A stretch of DNA of 64,000 nucleotides from Acidobacteriota bacterium (GCA_016213775.1 JACQZR010000221.1:1-64000); one strand, 5' to 3'; positions 17,298 through 26,236 are shown, numbered from the stretch's first letter. The notes: generated from the sequence alone by a model not told the origin. Numbers and translations are program-made.

Positions 17298-18752
17298 ATG
17301 CCTATCCTACTTGCGCTCATTCTTGCGGCCAATTCGCCGGCGCAGACCTATCAGCCGGCGTGGGAGTCGATTGATAAGCGGCCGACGCCGGCGTGGTTCA
17401 CGGATGCCAGGTTCGGCATCTTCATTCATTGGGGCGTGTACTCGGTGCCAGCCTATGCACCGGTGATTCCCGGGAGGCTCGCGTACGCGGAATGGTATTG
17501 GAACGCTTTGACGCGCGGCGGCCAACCGAAGGCAAATCCGATTCAGACGGGCACCTACGAGTATCACAAGAAGATGTACGGGGCCAACTACGACTACGCC
17601 AATTTCGCGGCGCAATTCCGGGCGCAGTTGTACGATCCGGACCAATGGGCGGACGTCTTTCAGCGGTCGGGGGCGAAGTATGTCGCGCTCACGTCGAAAC
17701 ATCATGACGGGTTTGCGTTGTGGCCCAGTAAGGAGGCGTCGGCGACGTGGGGACGTCCGTGGAACGCCGTCGAGACGGGACCGAAGCGCGATGTCCTTGG
17801 CGATCTGACGGCGGCGGTCCGCAAGAAGGGTCTGAAGATGGGGTTCTATTATTCGCTGTATGAGTGGTACAACCCGCTCTGGTTGAAAGACAAGCCGCGC
17901 TACATCCGCGAACACATGACGCCACAGTTCAAGGATCTCGTGACGCGCTATCAGCCTTCGATCATTTTCAGCGATGGCGAATGGGATCTGCCGTCGGCGG
18001 ATTGGAAGTCGCCGGAGCTGCTGGCGTGGCTGCTGAATGACACCGCTGTGAAGAACGAGGTGGTGATCAATGACCGGTGGGGCAAGGATTCGCGTCACAA
18101 GCACGGCGGCTATTGGACTACCGAGTACACGCCCGGGATGGCGAGCGGCGACCATGCGTGGGAGGAGAGCCGGGGCATGGGTTTCTCATACGGCTACAAC
18201 CGCGCGGAGCGGATCAACCACTATCACACCGGGCGCGAACTGGTGATCATGCTGGCGGACATTGTGAGCCGGGGAGGAAATCTGCTGCTGGATATCGGAC
18301 CGGATGCGGATGGCACGATTCCGGTGATCATGGAGCAGCGTTTGTTGGAGATCGGCGACTGGCTGAAGGTGAATGGCGAGGCGATCTACGGGACAAAGGG
18401 GTGGAAGCAGACGCGGCAGTGGGGCGCTGGCGATGTGCCAAAGGTGGAATACGGGAAGGAGTTTTCCACTGCCTACGATGTGACCAAGCTCACGGAGAAG
18501 CAGCCGGGTGGCAAGGCTTCGATTGACGCGTTCTTCACGAGCAAGGGGAACAATGTGTATGCGATTTTGCCGCGGTGGCCGGGGCGGCAGTTTGTGGTGA
18601 AGGATGTGAAAGGCATTCAGGCGGCGACGTTGTTGGGGTCGGGGGCGAAGTTGGCGTTCAAGGCGTCGGCGCGCGGGGTGACGATTGAGATGCCCGAGGT
18701 TCCGGAGGAGTTGATGCGGCAGCCGGCGTGGGTCTTGAAGCTGACGCTGTGA
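17298..18752 (+). CDS. Secreted GH29 alpha-L-fucosidase
   Basis: A 484-residue glycoside hydrolase that removes alpha-L-fucosyl residues with retention. The signal peptide (PILLALILAANSPAQ) points to the periplasm or outside. Family signatures are WFTDARFGIFIHWGVYSVPAYAP at the N-terminus, KYVALTSKHHDGFALW, and IIFSDGEWD, where the Asp after Ser is the expected nucleophile. The C-terminus (SIDAFFTSKGNNVYAILPRWP) is the usual beta-sandwich. The polysaccharide-lyase-like gene at about 22 kb and the sulfatase at the right edge suggest use of fucosylated or sulfated glycans, but these genes are not in one operon. Confidence 0.93.
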   Translation: MPILLALILAANSPAQTYQPAWESIDKRPTPAWFTDARFGIFIHWGVYSVPAYAPVIPGRLAYAEWYWNALTRGGQPKANPIQTGTYEYHKKMYGANYDYANFAAQFRAQLYDPDQWADVFQRSGAKYVALTSKHHDGFALWPSKEASATWGRPWNAVETGPKRDVLGDLTAAVRKKGLKMGFYYSLYEWYNPLWLKDKPRYIREHMTPQFKDLVTRYQPSIIFSDGEWDLPSADWKSPELLAWLLNDTAVKNEVVINDRWGKDSRHKHGGYWTTEYTPGMASGDHAWEESRGMGFSYGYNRAERINHYHTGRELVIMLADIVSRGGNLLLDIGPDADGTIPVIMEQRLLEIGDWLKVNGEAIYGTKGWKQTRQWGAGDVPKVEYGKEFSTAYDVTKLTEKQPGGKASIDAFFTSKGNNVYAILPRWPGRQFVVKDVKGIQAATLLGSGAKLAFKASARGVTIEMPEVPEELMRQPAWVLKLTL

Positions 18753-18803
18753 TGCGAGCGTTGACAACCGCGGCGGACAGCGCTACTCTCCCCTAAGAGA
18801 CTT

Positions 18804-19130
18804 ATGGCAGACAGCGAGTTGTTCCCGGGTACGCTCGACCTTCTCATCCTCTCCACTTTGGAGACCGGCCCGGCGCACGGCTATTCCATCATGGAGTCCA
18901 TCTGGAGCGATTCCGGCGAGCTGTTTCGCGTGGAGGAGGGGGCACTCTATCCGGCGCTGCACCGGCTGGAAGTGAAGGGCTGGTTGGCGGCCGAATGGGG
19001 TGTGTCGGAAGCGAACCGGCGGGCGAAGTACTACAAGCTTACGAAGGCGGGAGTGAAGCAACTGGCGAAGGAGCGCGAGGGGTGGCGCAGGGTGGTGCTC
19101 GGGATGAAGCGCGTTGTGGAGGGAGCCTAG
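18804..19130 (+). CDS. PadR-family transcriptional regulator
   Basis: A 108-residue winged-helix protein matching PadR: LFPGTLDLLILSTLETGPAHG, then YSIMESIWSDSGELFRVEEG, ALYPALHRLEVKGWL and KYYKLTKAGVKQLAKE. The start at 18804 follows CCCCTAAGAGACTT. It is 3 bp ahead of the permease gene, the standard PadR-ADOP arrangement of Acidobacteriota, where the regulator probably controls the permease. The ligand is unknown. Confidence 0.9.
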   Translation: MADSELFPGTLDLLILSTLETGPAHGYSIMESIWSDSGELFRVEEGALYPALHRLEVKGWLAAEWGVSEANRRAKYYKLTKAGVKQLAKEREGWRRVVLGMKRVVEGA

Positions 19131-19133
19131 GCC

Positions 19134-19448
19134 ATGTTGCGAAAATTGCGCGGGCTCATCAACCGCGGCCGGCTGGACGCGGACTTGAAAGATGAGTTGG
19201 AAGCCCACTTGGCGTTGAAACAGGCCAGGCTGGAAGCGGAAGGGCTGTCCGCCGCGGAAGCCCGTCGGCAAGCGGTGCTGGCAATGGGGGAATCCAGCCG
19301 CGTGGCGCGAGACGGCGCGCGCGGAGTGGACGTTTCCGAGGATGGAGAGTCTCTGGCAGGACGCGGTGTTTGGGGCGCGGATCGTGCGCAAAGACAAGTT
19401 GTTCGCGGTAGTCGCGCTGGCGACGTTGGCGATTGGGATTGGCGCTAA
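19134..19448 (+). pseudogene. Frameshifted N-terminal part of the ADOP permease
   Basis: Starting at 19134 the frame encodes the cytoplasmic helical head found in ADOP permeases (MLRKLRGLINRGRLDADLKD, ELEAHLALKQARLEAEGLSA, ARRQAVLAMG). It then leaves the family sequence at the run of five G at 19286-19290. One G fewer would read MGNPAAWRETARAEWTFPRM, the normal ADOP continuation, and join directly to the downstream frame (MESLWQD...). The whole span 19134-21831 is 2698 bases, one more than 899 codons. The shift is either a real mutation or a homopolymer error; the read-out beyond about 19290 in this frame is meaningless. Confidence 0.8.
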
Positions 19449-21831
19449 TACGGCGGTGTTCTCGTTGCTGAATGCGCTCCTGTGGCGATCGCTACCGGTG
19501 CGCGTCCCGGAGCAACTGGTGCGGCTGCGGGTGACGAATCTTCCACCCACCGATCGCGCATGGGTGAATGGACGCGCCGTTGCGGTGAAGGAGCGGGACA
19601 GAATCCCGTTCGCTCTGTATGAAAGTCTCGCGAAGCATGAGGCTTTTCAAGGTGTGTTCGGTGTCGCCGGCGTGGGGAAGGTGGTGGCGGAAATCGATGG
19701 AACGCCGCAACAGTTGCGAATGTCCACCGTGACAGGATCGTACTTTCCCGTGCTCGGTGTGGCGGCGGGGGCGGGGCGTTTGCTGGCTCCGTCCGACGAT
19801 GTGCCGGGAGGCGGGGCCGAAGGCTGGAGTATCGTCATCAGCGATGCGCTGTGGGCGCGAGTGTTTGGCAGGAGCGCGGCGGCCATCGGAATGAAGATCC
19901 GCATGGAGCAAGTGCCGTTCACCATTGTCGGAGTGGCGGAGCGGCGGTTCCACGGGGTGCACCCGGGCGAGGATCCGGAGGTGTGGATGCCGGTGAGCTC
20001 CCTCGAGACGCTGTATCCGAAGTGGCGGTGGCGAACAGACAGCGGCGCATGGATGATGCAAACGATGGCCCGTGTCAAGCCCGGCATTGGGGTTGCGGAA
20101 GCCGCGCGGGGACTCGGGGCGAGATCGCATGCGCTGCTCGAGCAAGTGAAACCCCCGGGCCTTGCGGCGGAGGATGAGAAGCACTTTCTGGCGTTGAAGC
20201 TGGAGGCCGTGCCTGCCGGCTCCGGGTACTCAGCGTTGGCAGAGTCGTTCGGGGCCGCATTGTGGACGCTGATGGGGGCGGTGGGGGCGGTACTACTCAT
20301 TGCGGCGACGAATCTGACCAATCTGGTGATTGCGCGAGGTACGGCGCGGAGACAGGAGATCGCGGTGAGGCTGGCGCTGGGAGCGCCGCTGGCGCGGATC
20401 AGAAGGCAGTTGGTGGTGGAACACGCGTTGCTCGCAGGCATGGGCACGGGGCTCGGAATTCTACTCGCTCGATGGATCCAGGATGCGTTGCTGCGAGGCG
20501 TGGCCGCGAACGCGGTGCTGGAGGCGCCGACGGACTGGCGCGTTCTCGGGTTCGCGGCGTGTCTGCTGGTGGTGGTGGTCGTGGTCGCGGGATGGGCGCC
20601 TGCATGGTCAGTAGCCGGGAGCGCCATCCACAGTACGAGCAAGCGCCACGGCACGCGGGAAACATCGTGGTTGCGGAGCGGGCTGGTGGTAGTGCAGATT
20701 GCGCTCACGCTGGTGATGTTGGGCGGAGCGGGTTTGCTCACCGTTTCGCTGCGTTCGCTGCTCGGCGAGTCCACCGGCTTTGATACGGCGAATTCGCTGT
20801 TCGTGACGCCGGACCTCTTTAACGCCGGAGTGCACCGGGAGAAGATGCCGGAGGTGTACGAGCGCATTTTAAACGAGACGCGCCGGCTTCCTGGTGTGCG
20901 TTCCGCGGGCTGGACGCTGCACATGCCGCTGACCGGCGGATTGCAGGCGTTTACGGTGGAGTTGCCGGGCCGGCCGGATTTGCCGCCCAAGGAGCGGTTT
21001 GTCTTTTCTCACCAGGTGACCGACGGGTACTTCGCCGCCGCCGGAGTGCCGCTGTTGGCGGGACGTGATTTCGCGAGGCGTGGCGCGAACGGGCCGGCCG
21101 GTTCGATCGTCAGCCGGAACTTCGCGCTGCGTTTCTTTGGAACAGTGGAGAAGGCAATCGGGCAGCGGATGAAGCCGGGAAACCTCGGATGGACGGAGAT
21201 CATCGGCGTGGCGGCGGATGCGAAGTTCTCGAACGTCAAGGAGCCGGAACCGTACACGGTCTACACGTCGTATTGGGATCAGAAAACTGCTCTGGGAATG
21301 ACGTTGGTGGCGAACCATGAAGGCCGTCGAGAGCCGCTGGTGAGTGCACTGCGAACGCTGTTGGAAACGGTGGCCGCGCGCAAGCCGTTCCTTCGGGTGC
21401 GAACGCTGCCGGAGAACATTTCCAATTCGGTGGCGATGGAAAAGCTGCTGGCCTCGGTATTGAGCTCGTTCGCGGGCTTCGCACTGGTGATCTCCGTGAC
21501 CGGCATTGCTGGGATGCTGAGCTACCTGGTGCAGTTGAAGCGTCGAGAGATCGGGATCCGGCTGGCGCTGGGAGCAACGCCGGAGAGGGTGGCACGACGC
21601 GAGTGGCGGTACGGCCTGGCACTGACCGCGGCCGGTTTGCTGCTCGGCGGGGTGCTCAGCTACTGGCTCCGAACGGCGCTGTCGTCCTTTCTGTTTCACG
21701 TGGAAGCAGGCACGTGGACGGTGTGGGGCGCGGTTTGTGGAGTGCTCCTGATTGCGGGGGCGGTGGCGAGTTGGATCCCAGCGCGCCGGGGGGCACGGCT
21801 GGATCCGATGGCGGTGTTGCGGATGGAGTGA
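19342..21831 (+). CDS. ADOP/MacB-FtsX-type ABC transporter permease
   Basis: 829 residues in this frame. Two MacB-like periplasmic core domains and FtsX permease modules are visible. The first membrane segment is FAVVALATLAIGIGANTAVFSLLNALLW, the classic ADOP start. Further spans include ALWTLMGAVGAVLLIAATNL with the coupling loop ARRQEIAVRLALGAPLARIRRQL, a central pair near FAACLLVVVVVVAG, and a C-terminal set with a second coupling loop (LKRREIGIRLALGATPERVAR). It ends GARLDPMAVLRME as usual. An intact gene would begin at 19134, about 69 codons earlier, but a 1-nt shift separates the head. No ATPase gene is adjacent. Substrate unknown; the family is linked to export of peptides or antibiotics, or to lipoprotein handling. 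Confidence 0.88.
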   Translation: MESLWQDAVFGARIVRKDKLFAVVALATLAIGIGANTAVFSLLNALLWRSLPVRVPEQLVRLRVTNLPPTDRAWVNGRAVAVKERDRIPFALYESLAKHEAFQGVFGVAGVGKVVAEIDGTPQQLRMSTVTGSYFPVLGVAAGAGRLLAPSDDVPGGGAEGWSIVISDALWARVFGRSAAAIGMKIRMEQVPFTIVGVAERRFHGVHPGEDPEVWMPVSSLETLYPKWRWRTDSGAWMMQTMARVKPGIGVAEAARGLGARSHALLEQVKPPGLAAEDEKHFLALKLEAVPAGSGYSALAESFGAALWTLMGAVGAVLLIAATNLTNLVIARGTARRQEIAVRLALGAPLARIRRQLVVEHALLAGMGTGLGILLARWIQDALLRGVAANAVLEAPTDWRVLGFAACLLVVVVVVAGWAPAWSVAGSAIHSTSKRHGTRETSWLRSGLVVVQIALTLVMLGGAGLLTVSLRSLLGESTGFDTANSLFVTPDLFNAGVHREKMPEVYERILNETRRLPGVRSAGWTLHMPLTGGLQAFTVELPGRPDLPPKERFVFSHQVTDGYFAAAGVPLLAGRDFARRGANGPAGSIVSRNFALRFFGTVEKAIGQRMKPGNLGWTEIIGVAADAKFSNVKEPEPYTVYTSYWDQKTALGMTLVANHEGRREPLVSALRTLLETVAARKPFLRVRTLPENISNSVAMEKLLASVLSSFAGFALVISVTGIAGMLSYLVQLKRREIGIRLALGATPERVARREWRYGLALTAAGLLLGGVLSYWLRTALSSFLFHVEAGTWTVWGAVCGVLLIAGAVASWIPARRGARLDPMAVLRME

Positions 21832-21838
21832 GGCTTCG

Positions 21839-22609
21839 CTATTCGGGCAACTGCTGCTTGCGGTATTCGTCGATGTAGAGCGTCATGGGGGCATCCATGA
21901 CGTCGCGGTAGAGGCCCATCTTGAAATAGAACTGGCTCGGATTGGCGTAGCCAGTGGATGCGTCCTCAGGGTAGGCTGTGGCACCCTTGTAGTCGACTAC
22001 CTGTTTGCCATTGATCCATGCTTGGAGGATGCCGTGACTGGCCGGCGTGAATCGGATGCGGAAACGGAAGTCAGTCCATTTGCCGCGGAGCTCTTCGGTT
22101 GTTGTGTAGAGCGTTTCGCTGCGGCGGCTGCGGTTCATGGTGATGCGCAGCGTGCCGGAAACGTAACGGACGGCTACCACTGGGCTGTTGTCTGAACAAG
22201 GCTTGTTGTCTCCATTGCAATACTGCTTCCATTGGGCGATGACGAGGCGGACGGGCACGATGGGGAAGTCCGCGGGGATCATTTGGCTGAAGGAGTACTC
22301 GTAAGGGACGTTCTCTCGCGAGACCAGTTTGCTGGCTTCCAGCAGTTCGGCGCGTTCGGTGTCCTTGCTGCCATTCATGCCGGCTTCAAACTTCTCGCCT
22401 TTGCGCAGAGTCACGCGGGCGGCGCCGCGGCCGGAACGTACGATTTCGGACTGCATGGTGACAGATCCCGCGGCGAAGCGGTTGGTGTCCCACACGGCGC
22501 TCAAGCTGCCGGTTTCGAAGCCGTCATAGACGTTGATGCGCGGAGGTTGTGCGTTGGCGATGAAGGGGGCGATGACTGCTGTGGCAATGAGGGCGCGATT
22601 GAGGTTCAT
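21839..22609 (-). CDS. Secreted polysaccharide lyase-like protein (heparin lyase I fold)
   Basis: A 256-residue secreted protein (signal MNLNRALIATAVIAPFIANA) matching the Polysacc_lyase family with a heparin-lyase-I-like jelly roll. It has an N-terminal YDGFETGSLSAVW strand, TERAELLEASKLVSRENVPYEYSFSQMIP, the central VRLVIAQWKQY, then KWTDFRFRIRFTPASHGILQAWINGKQVVDY and a final YFKMGLYRD...LYIDEYR. These phrases are typical of the family. Substrate cannot be read from the sequence. It is convergent with the ADOP permease (8 bp apart) and divergent from the following gene. Confidence 0.75.
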   Translation of the reverse strand: MNLNRALIATAVIAPFIANAQPPRINVYDGFETGSLSAVWDTNRFAAGSVTMQSEIVRSGRGAARVTLRKGEKFEAGMNGSKDTERAELLEASKLVSRENVPYEYSFSQMIPADFPIVPVRLVIAQWKQYCNGDNKPCSDNSPVVAVRYVSGTLRITMNRSRRSETLYTTTEELRGKWTDFRFRIRFTPASHGILQAWINGKQVVDYKGATAYPEDASTGYANPSQFYFKMGLYRDVMDAPMTLYIDEYRKQQLPE

Positions 22610-22643
22610 TGGAGGTTCCGGGCTATCCTGGGATCAGCTTCTT

Positions 22644-23369
22644 ATGTTGTACCGCGCCATCCCATCGCTTGTTGCCATCGCCTTCGCCTTAGCGGGGTTT
22701 GCTTTCGACCGCAAGACTGAGTTCCCCGACTGGGATGAGCGCACGGTAATCCGCATGGTGACGGATTCCGCGTGGGCCAAGGTGAAAACCGTGAAGATCG
22801 AATGGCTGAAGAAGGAAGACCGCCTGCCCATTTCCTACAAGGACGTGCCGGGCGCGGACAAGGGCAAGCCGATTCCGGATTCGTACGGGAGCCCGGTTGG
22901 CGGAGTCGGTTCGAAGCCGCGAGCGGCGCAGTTGCCGGATCGCGCGGAAGTGATTGTTCGATGGGCGAGCGCGTTGCCGGTGCGTCAGGCGAAGGCGCTT
23001 TTCCGGCAGCGGGAGCAGAAAGCGAGCGCGGAGAAGCGGAACGAGTGGATCGGTGTGCCGGGCGCGGATTATGTGGTTGAGGTGTACGGTGTGCCGGCGC
23101 TCGTCGCGCATCAGGGGACGGGCACCGTCGAATCGTTGGTGCGTCAAGGGGCGTGGCTGCAAACGCGATCGGGGCGGAAGATCGCGGCGAGCCGTGTGGA
23201 ATCGGAAGTGAACGGGCTGGAGTTGACGGTGCTGGTGCACTTTGCGAAGACGAATCCGCTGCAGGTCTCGGACGGGGATGTGGAGTTCTTCGCGGATTTT
23301 CAGTTGTTCCAGGTGCGGGAGAAGTTCAAGCTGAGCTCGATGGTGTATCTGAATCACCTGGAGCTTTGA
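22644..23369 (+). CDS. Secreted protein of unknown function
   Basis: A 241-residue product starting MLYRAIPSLVAIAFALAGFA, a signal peptide; the frame is open for 37 codons upstream, but the ATG at 22644 gives the best signal. The mature part has phrases I have no family name for (EFPDWDERTVIRMVTDSAWAK, DRAEVIVRWASALPVRQAKALF, GVPGADYVVEVYGVPAL, DVEFFADFQLFQVREKFKLS). The size and alternating pattern suggest a beta-rich fold. It begins 34 bp from the divergent polysaccharide-lyase gene, so both promoters lie in a very small interval. Confidence 0.65.
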   Translation: MLYRAIPSLVAIAFALAGFAFDRKTEFPDWDERTVIRMVTDSAWAKVKTVKIEWLKKEDRLPISYKDVPGADKGKPIPDSYGSPVGGVGSKPRAAQLPDRAEVIVRWASALPVRQAKALFRQREQKASAEKRNEWIGVPGADYVVEVYGVPALVAHQGTGTVESLVRQGAWLQTRSGRKIAASRVESEVNGLELTVLVHFAKTNPLQVSDGDVEFFADFQLFQVREKFKLSSMVYLNHLEL

Positions 23370-23397
23370 ATACAGGCGTAGGAGAAACGGAGACTGG

Positions 23398-23829
23398 CTA
23401 CAGAGAGGATGACTTTGAATTCTCGGCATACCAAGCGGCGAGGAAGGCAGCCGGTGTGATCCGCTTGGTGAACTTCCACTTTGCGGGGAAGTGTCTGGTG
23501 TTGCCGGTTACAAGGAAGTCAGCTTTTGCTGCCTCCGCGCACTCCAGAAACATCGCGTCATCTGGGTCTAGGAGCTTTAGCGATAGGCCGGAGACTGGAG
23601 TGACGATAGTGCTGGCCGCGCGCAGGGCCTTCAGAAGCAGCACGGCGCGTCTTTTGTCCAACGGATAGCTCTTGCGTAGGAGCAGTTCCTGATACTCGGC
23701 CAGGATAGCCCCGGTGGAACATAATCGCACTTGGCCGGCTAGTGCCAGTTTCAGAACACGAAACGGCGGACCGTCTTCGTTCAAGTAGGCCGAGACGATG
23801 ACATTGGTGTCCAACACGACGCGGATCAT
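23398..23829 (-). CDS. PIN-domain ribonuclease toxin
   Basis: A 143-residue PIN protein of the COG1569 type. The first acidic residue is in MIRVVLDTNVIVSAYLNEDG, the Glu in GAILAEYQELL, and the third and fourth acidic residues in KLLDPDDAMFLECAEAAKAD followed by FLVTGNTRHFP. All positions expected for metal binding are present, so it is probably an active RNase. It lies 18 bp after the Phd/YefM-type antitoxin gene, and the two form a type II toxin-antitoxin operon. Confidence 0.88.
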   Translation of the reverse strand: MIRVVLDTNVIVSAYLNEDGPPFRVLKLALAGQVRLCSTGAILAEYQELLLRKSYPLDKRRAVLLLKALRAASTIVTPVSGLSLKLLDPDDAMFLECAEAAKADFLVTGNTRHFPAKWKFTKRITPAAFLAAWYAENSKSSSL

Positions 23830-23847
23830 TTGAGCGTGAAGGCGGCT

Positions 23848-24120
23848 TTACTTTTTGCGCTCGCGCCTGGCAGCGGCAATCTCGGCATCAATCTGCCGCA
23901 TGGTTAGCTTGTTTAAGCCTTTTTGTTTGGCCTCCGCACCGATGGCTTTGAGCCACTCCGGCGTAGGCGCAAAGGTGTCGATGTAGTCGTTTATGCCCAT
24001 GATGACCGCCTGCGGCTGGCCGCGGCGGTCCACCACGAAGCGTTCGTTTTTTTGGTTGATGCGCTTTAGGATCTGCCCAAGCTGGGTGCGGGCAGTGACA
24101 GCGGAGATAACGTTGGTCAT
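23848..24120 (-). CDS. Phd/YefM-family antitoxin
   Basis: A 90-residue protein with the Phd/YefM DNA-binding head (NVISAVTARTQLGQILKRIN, FVVDRRGQPQAVIMGINDY) and a charged C-terminal tail (DAEIAAARRERKK) that would wrap and inhibit the PIN toxin. The start at 24120 has no good ribosome-binding site at normal spacing; a GGAGG lies about 25 bases upstream beside the palindromic operator. It is the first gene of the pair, as is usual for autoregulated systems. Confidence 0.87.
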   Translation of the reverse strand: MTNVISAVTARTQLGQILKRINQKNERFVVDRRGQPQAVIMGINDYIDTFAPTPEWLKAIGAEAKQKGLNKLTMRQIDAEIAAARRERKK

Positions 24121-24152
24121 AGATTTGGCAGGTTTAATGATGAGCCTCCATC

Positions 24153-24170
24153 GAATTGATTAATCAATTC
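24153..24170. promoter_or_regulatory. Palindromic operator of the Phd/PIN operon
   Basis: GAATTGATTAATCAATTC is a perfect 18-bp palindrome, 33 bp upstream of the antitoxin start. Phd/YefM antitoxins bind such palindromes near their own promoter, so this is the expected autoregulatory site. Function is inferred from position and symmetry. Confidence 0.7.
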
Positions 24171-24232
24171 ACTTGCAGTGTAGCGGCTGGGGCAGAAGTG
24201 GTCAAGCAGAGAATCAGTCCGCGCCCCACTGG

Positions 24233-25411
24233 CTAGCCGCCCACAACCTCCAGGCGCGCCGGGTCGAAGGCAAGGCGGCGTTTCTGAACGTAGCTTTCGA
24301 CGGCCAGTAGCGGAGGGAGCACCGAGATGCGCGCGATGCCGACATCGCCGTTGGGGAGTTTGCGGCTTTTGCAGCAATCGAGGAAGTTGCGCACGTGCGG
24401 GCCGACGTTGCGCTCGCCCTGGTAGCGTTGTTCGACGGGCTTGGCGCCCTTGCCCGCAGTGGTGAACTGCCAGCGTCCGCGATTGATGAACAGGGTGCCC
24501 TTGTCGCCATAAAAAGTGAGGCCGTATTCGGGCGCGACGGCATAGCAGTTGGATTGGAAGAGCACGCTGAAGCCGTCGTATTCGAACAGAGCGTTGCATG
24601 TGTCGGGCGCGGTGCGGCCATCGTTGCGATTGAAGTAAATGCCGCCGGCGAAGACGGCCGAGGATGGGGCCTTTTCACCCAGGTACATGTGGACGACGTC
24701 GAGCCAGTGATGGCCGAAGTCGGTGGTTTTGCCGCCGTTGAAATCGAGGAAGGCGCGGAAGTTCCGGTACTGCGCGGGGTTCCAGGGCCGGTGTGCGACG
24801 GTGCCGAGGAAGCGGGTCCAATCGAGGTTCTCGGGCTGTTGCGCGGGCTCTGTGGGAAGCGCTCCGGGAATGCCGCTATGCCAGACGGCATCGACATGAC
24901 TGACCTTGCCGAGTGCGCCCGTAAGCACGAACTTCTCCTTCGCCTCAAGGAACGGCTCGCCGGAACGCTGCTGCATGCCCACCTGGCAGATGCGCCGGGT
25001 TTCGCGGGCCACCTGGAGCATGATGGGTGCTTCGGCACGCGTGCGGCACAGCGGCTTCTCGACGTATACGTCTTTGCCGGCTTTCATGGCGTCGCAAGCG
25101 TGATCCTTGTGCCAGTGATCAGGTGAGGCTATGAGGACAGCGTCGATCTCCTTGAGGGCCAGCAGGTCCTGGTGGGCGTTGAAAGTTTTGGCCGCGGGGG
25201 CCAGGGTTTTCGCTTTTTCAAAGCGAGCGGGGTAGATGTCACAGAGCGCGCGCACATCCACATCTGGGTTCTTGGCGAAGCTGCCGAGAACGCTGGTGCC
25301 GCGGTTGCCGGTACCGATCACGCCAAGGTTGATGCGATCGTTGGCGCCGAGAATTCGGGAGTAAGATGCAGCGCTGAGGGACGCCGCGAGGGCTTGCCGC
25401 CGGGTGAGCAT
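24233..25411 (-). CDS. Secreted Gfo/Idh/MocA-family oxidoreductase
   Basis: A 392-residue NAD(P)-dependent oxidoreductase-like protein. It opens with a Tat-type leader (MLTRRQALAASLSAASYSRI). The Rossmann fingerprint follows (INLGVIGTGNRGTSVL), then VLIASPDHWHKDHACDAMKA and the family motif GKDVYVEKPLCRT, whose EKP lysine is catalytic in related enzymes. The C-terminal beta-sheet domain contains DFGHHWLDVVHMYLG. Tat-exported members of this family are common in Planctomycetes and Acidobacteriota and act on sugars; the substrate is unknown. It is the last gene of a three-gene minus-strand operon, 30 bp after the SGNH hydrolase. Confidence 0.88.
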   Translation of the reverse strand: MLTRRQALAASLSAASYSRILGANDRINLGVIGTGNRGTSVLGSFAKNPDVDVRALCDIYPARFEKAKTLAPAAKTFNAHQDLLALKEIDAVLIASPDHWHKDHACDAMKAGKDVYVEKPLCRTRAEAPIMLQVARETRRICQVGMQQRSGEPFLEAKEKFVLTGALGKVSHVDAVWHSGIPGALPTEPAQQPENLDWTRFLGTVAHRPWNPAQYRNFRAFLDFNGGKTTDFGHHWLDVVHMYLGEKAPSSAVFAGGIYFNRNDGRTAPDTCNALFEYDGFSVLFQSNCYAVAPEYGLTFYGDKGTLFINRGRWQFTTAGKGAKPVEQRYQGERNVGPHVRNFLDCCKSRKLPNGDVGIARISVLPPLLAVESYVQKRRLAFDPARLEVVGG

Positions 25412-25441
25412 GAAGGCTCCTTTTCTTTAACGGTAGCCGAT

Positions 25442-26236
25442 TCAGTGGCTGGGACGGAGCGGTTCCTGGGCAACCACGCGCTGGGCGATTTGATTGAGGG
25501 TGGAGGCATCGCTCCACGGGAGGTTGACGAGCGTCACGACTGTTGGATCGTTCCAGCGGCGCGGACCGCTGATGGTTGAGGGCGGCTCAACCGCGCCGCG
25601 TCCGGTGAGGCACTGGTAGAAGAGCAGCGCGTTGAGGTAGGAGCCGGCACTGGTAGGATGCGACCGGTCGGGCATATGCAGACGGATGGACGGCGCTTCC
25701 AAACGGGTGACGGTCCAGGCGAGGCCCGTGGGAACGATGGATGCGCCGAGTTGTTGCGCGGCGCGCGTGAAGGCATCGTCGAGACGGCGCTGCTGTTCGG
25801 GGTAGCCGTCCCGGGCCCAGGTGGCGTAGAGCACTGTGCGAGCGCCCACCTTCTTAATCTCCGCGTCGAACTTAGCGGCGAATTCGAAATACTGCGAGGG
25901 GTCGTTGATTTCAAGCGTGCCGCGAGGGGCAACGAGTTTGCCGAGCGTGGAGTGTTCCTGGAGCACGACGAAATCCCAGCCGCCTTTGCGAATGGCTTCG
26001 ATGGCTTCCTTGTTTTCCCAGTGCCATTTGAGCGTCATGCCGCCGCGGAGGGAGACTTCGGTCTGGATGCGCGGGGCGTCCTTTTGTTTCTCAGCGATGG
26101 TCTCCAGAAGTTTCGGGAGGTTATTGAAGAAGGTGTAGCTGTTGCCAATGAAGAGGACACGGATCGGTTTGGGCGCGGACTGCGCGCCGAGGTGCAGCGC
26201 GAGCGCGAGAGTGAGTATCAGGGAGCGGCGGAGCAT
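25442..26236 (-). CDS. Secreted SGNH/GDSL-type hydrolase
   Basis: A 264-residue secreted protein (signal MLRRSLILTLALALHLGAQS). Block I is RVLFIGNSYTFFNNLPKLL, with GNS in place of GDS; block II Gly is in SLRGGMTLKWHW; block V is MPDRSHPTSAGSYLNALLF, which holds the Asp and His of the triad. The order fits the DUF4886-like branch of SGNH esterases. The substrate is probably an acylated carbohydrate, judging from the neighbouring oxidoreductase. The start at 26236 lies 5 bp after the preceding gene; the frame is open far upstream but overlaps that gene. Confidence 0.8.
   Translation of the reverse strand: MLRRSLILTLALALHLGAQSAPKPIRVLFIGNSYTFFNNLPKLLETIAEKQKDAPRIQTEVSLRGGMTLKWHWENKEAIEAIRKGGWDFVVLQEHSTLGKLVAPRGTLEINDPSQYFEFAAKFDAEIKKVGARTVLYATWARDGYPEQQRRLDDAFTRAAQQLGASIVPTGLAWTVTRLEAPSIRLHMPDRSHPTSAGSYLNALLFYQCLTGRGAVEPPSTISGPRRWNDPTVVTLVNLPWSDASTLNQIAQRVVAQEPLRPSH

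Noticed and set aside
19642-20990. Long minus-strand frames opposite the ADOP permease
   Set aside because: They lack motifs and mirror the permease codons; the permease frame contains both FtsX coupling loops and membrane segments.
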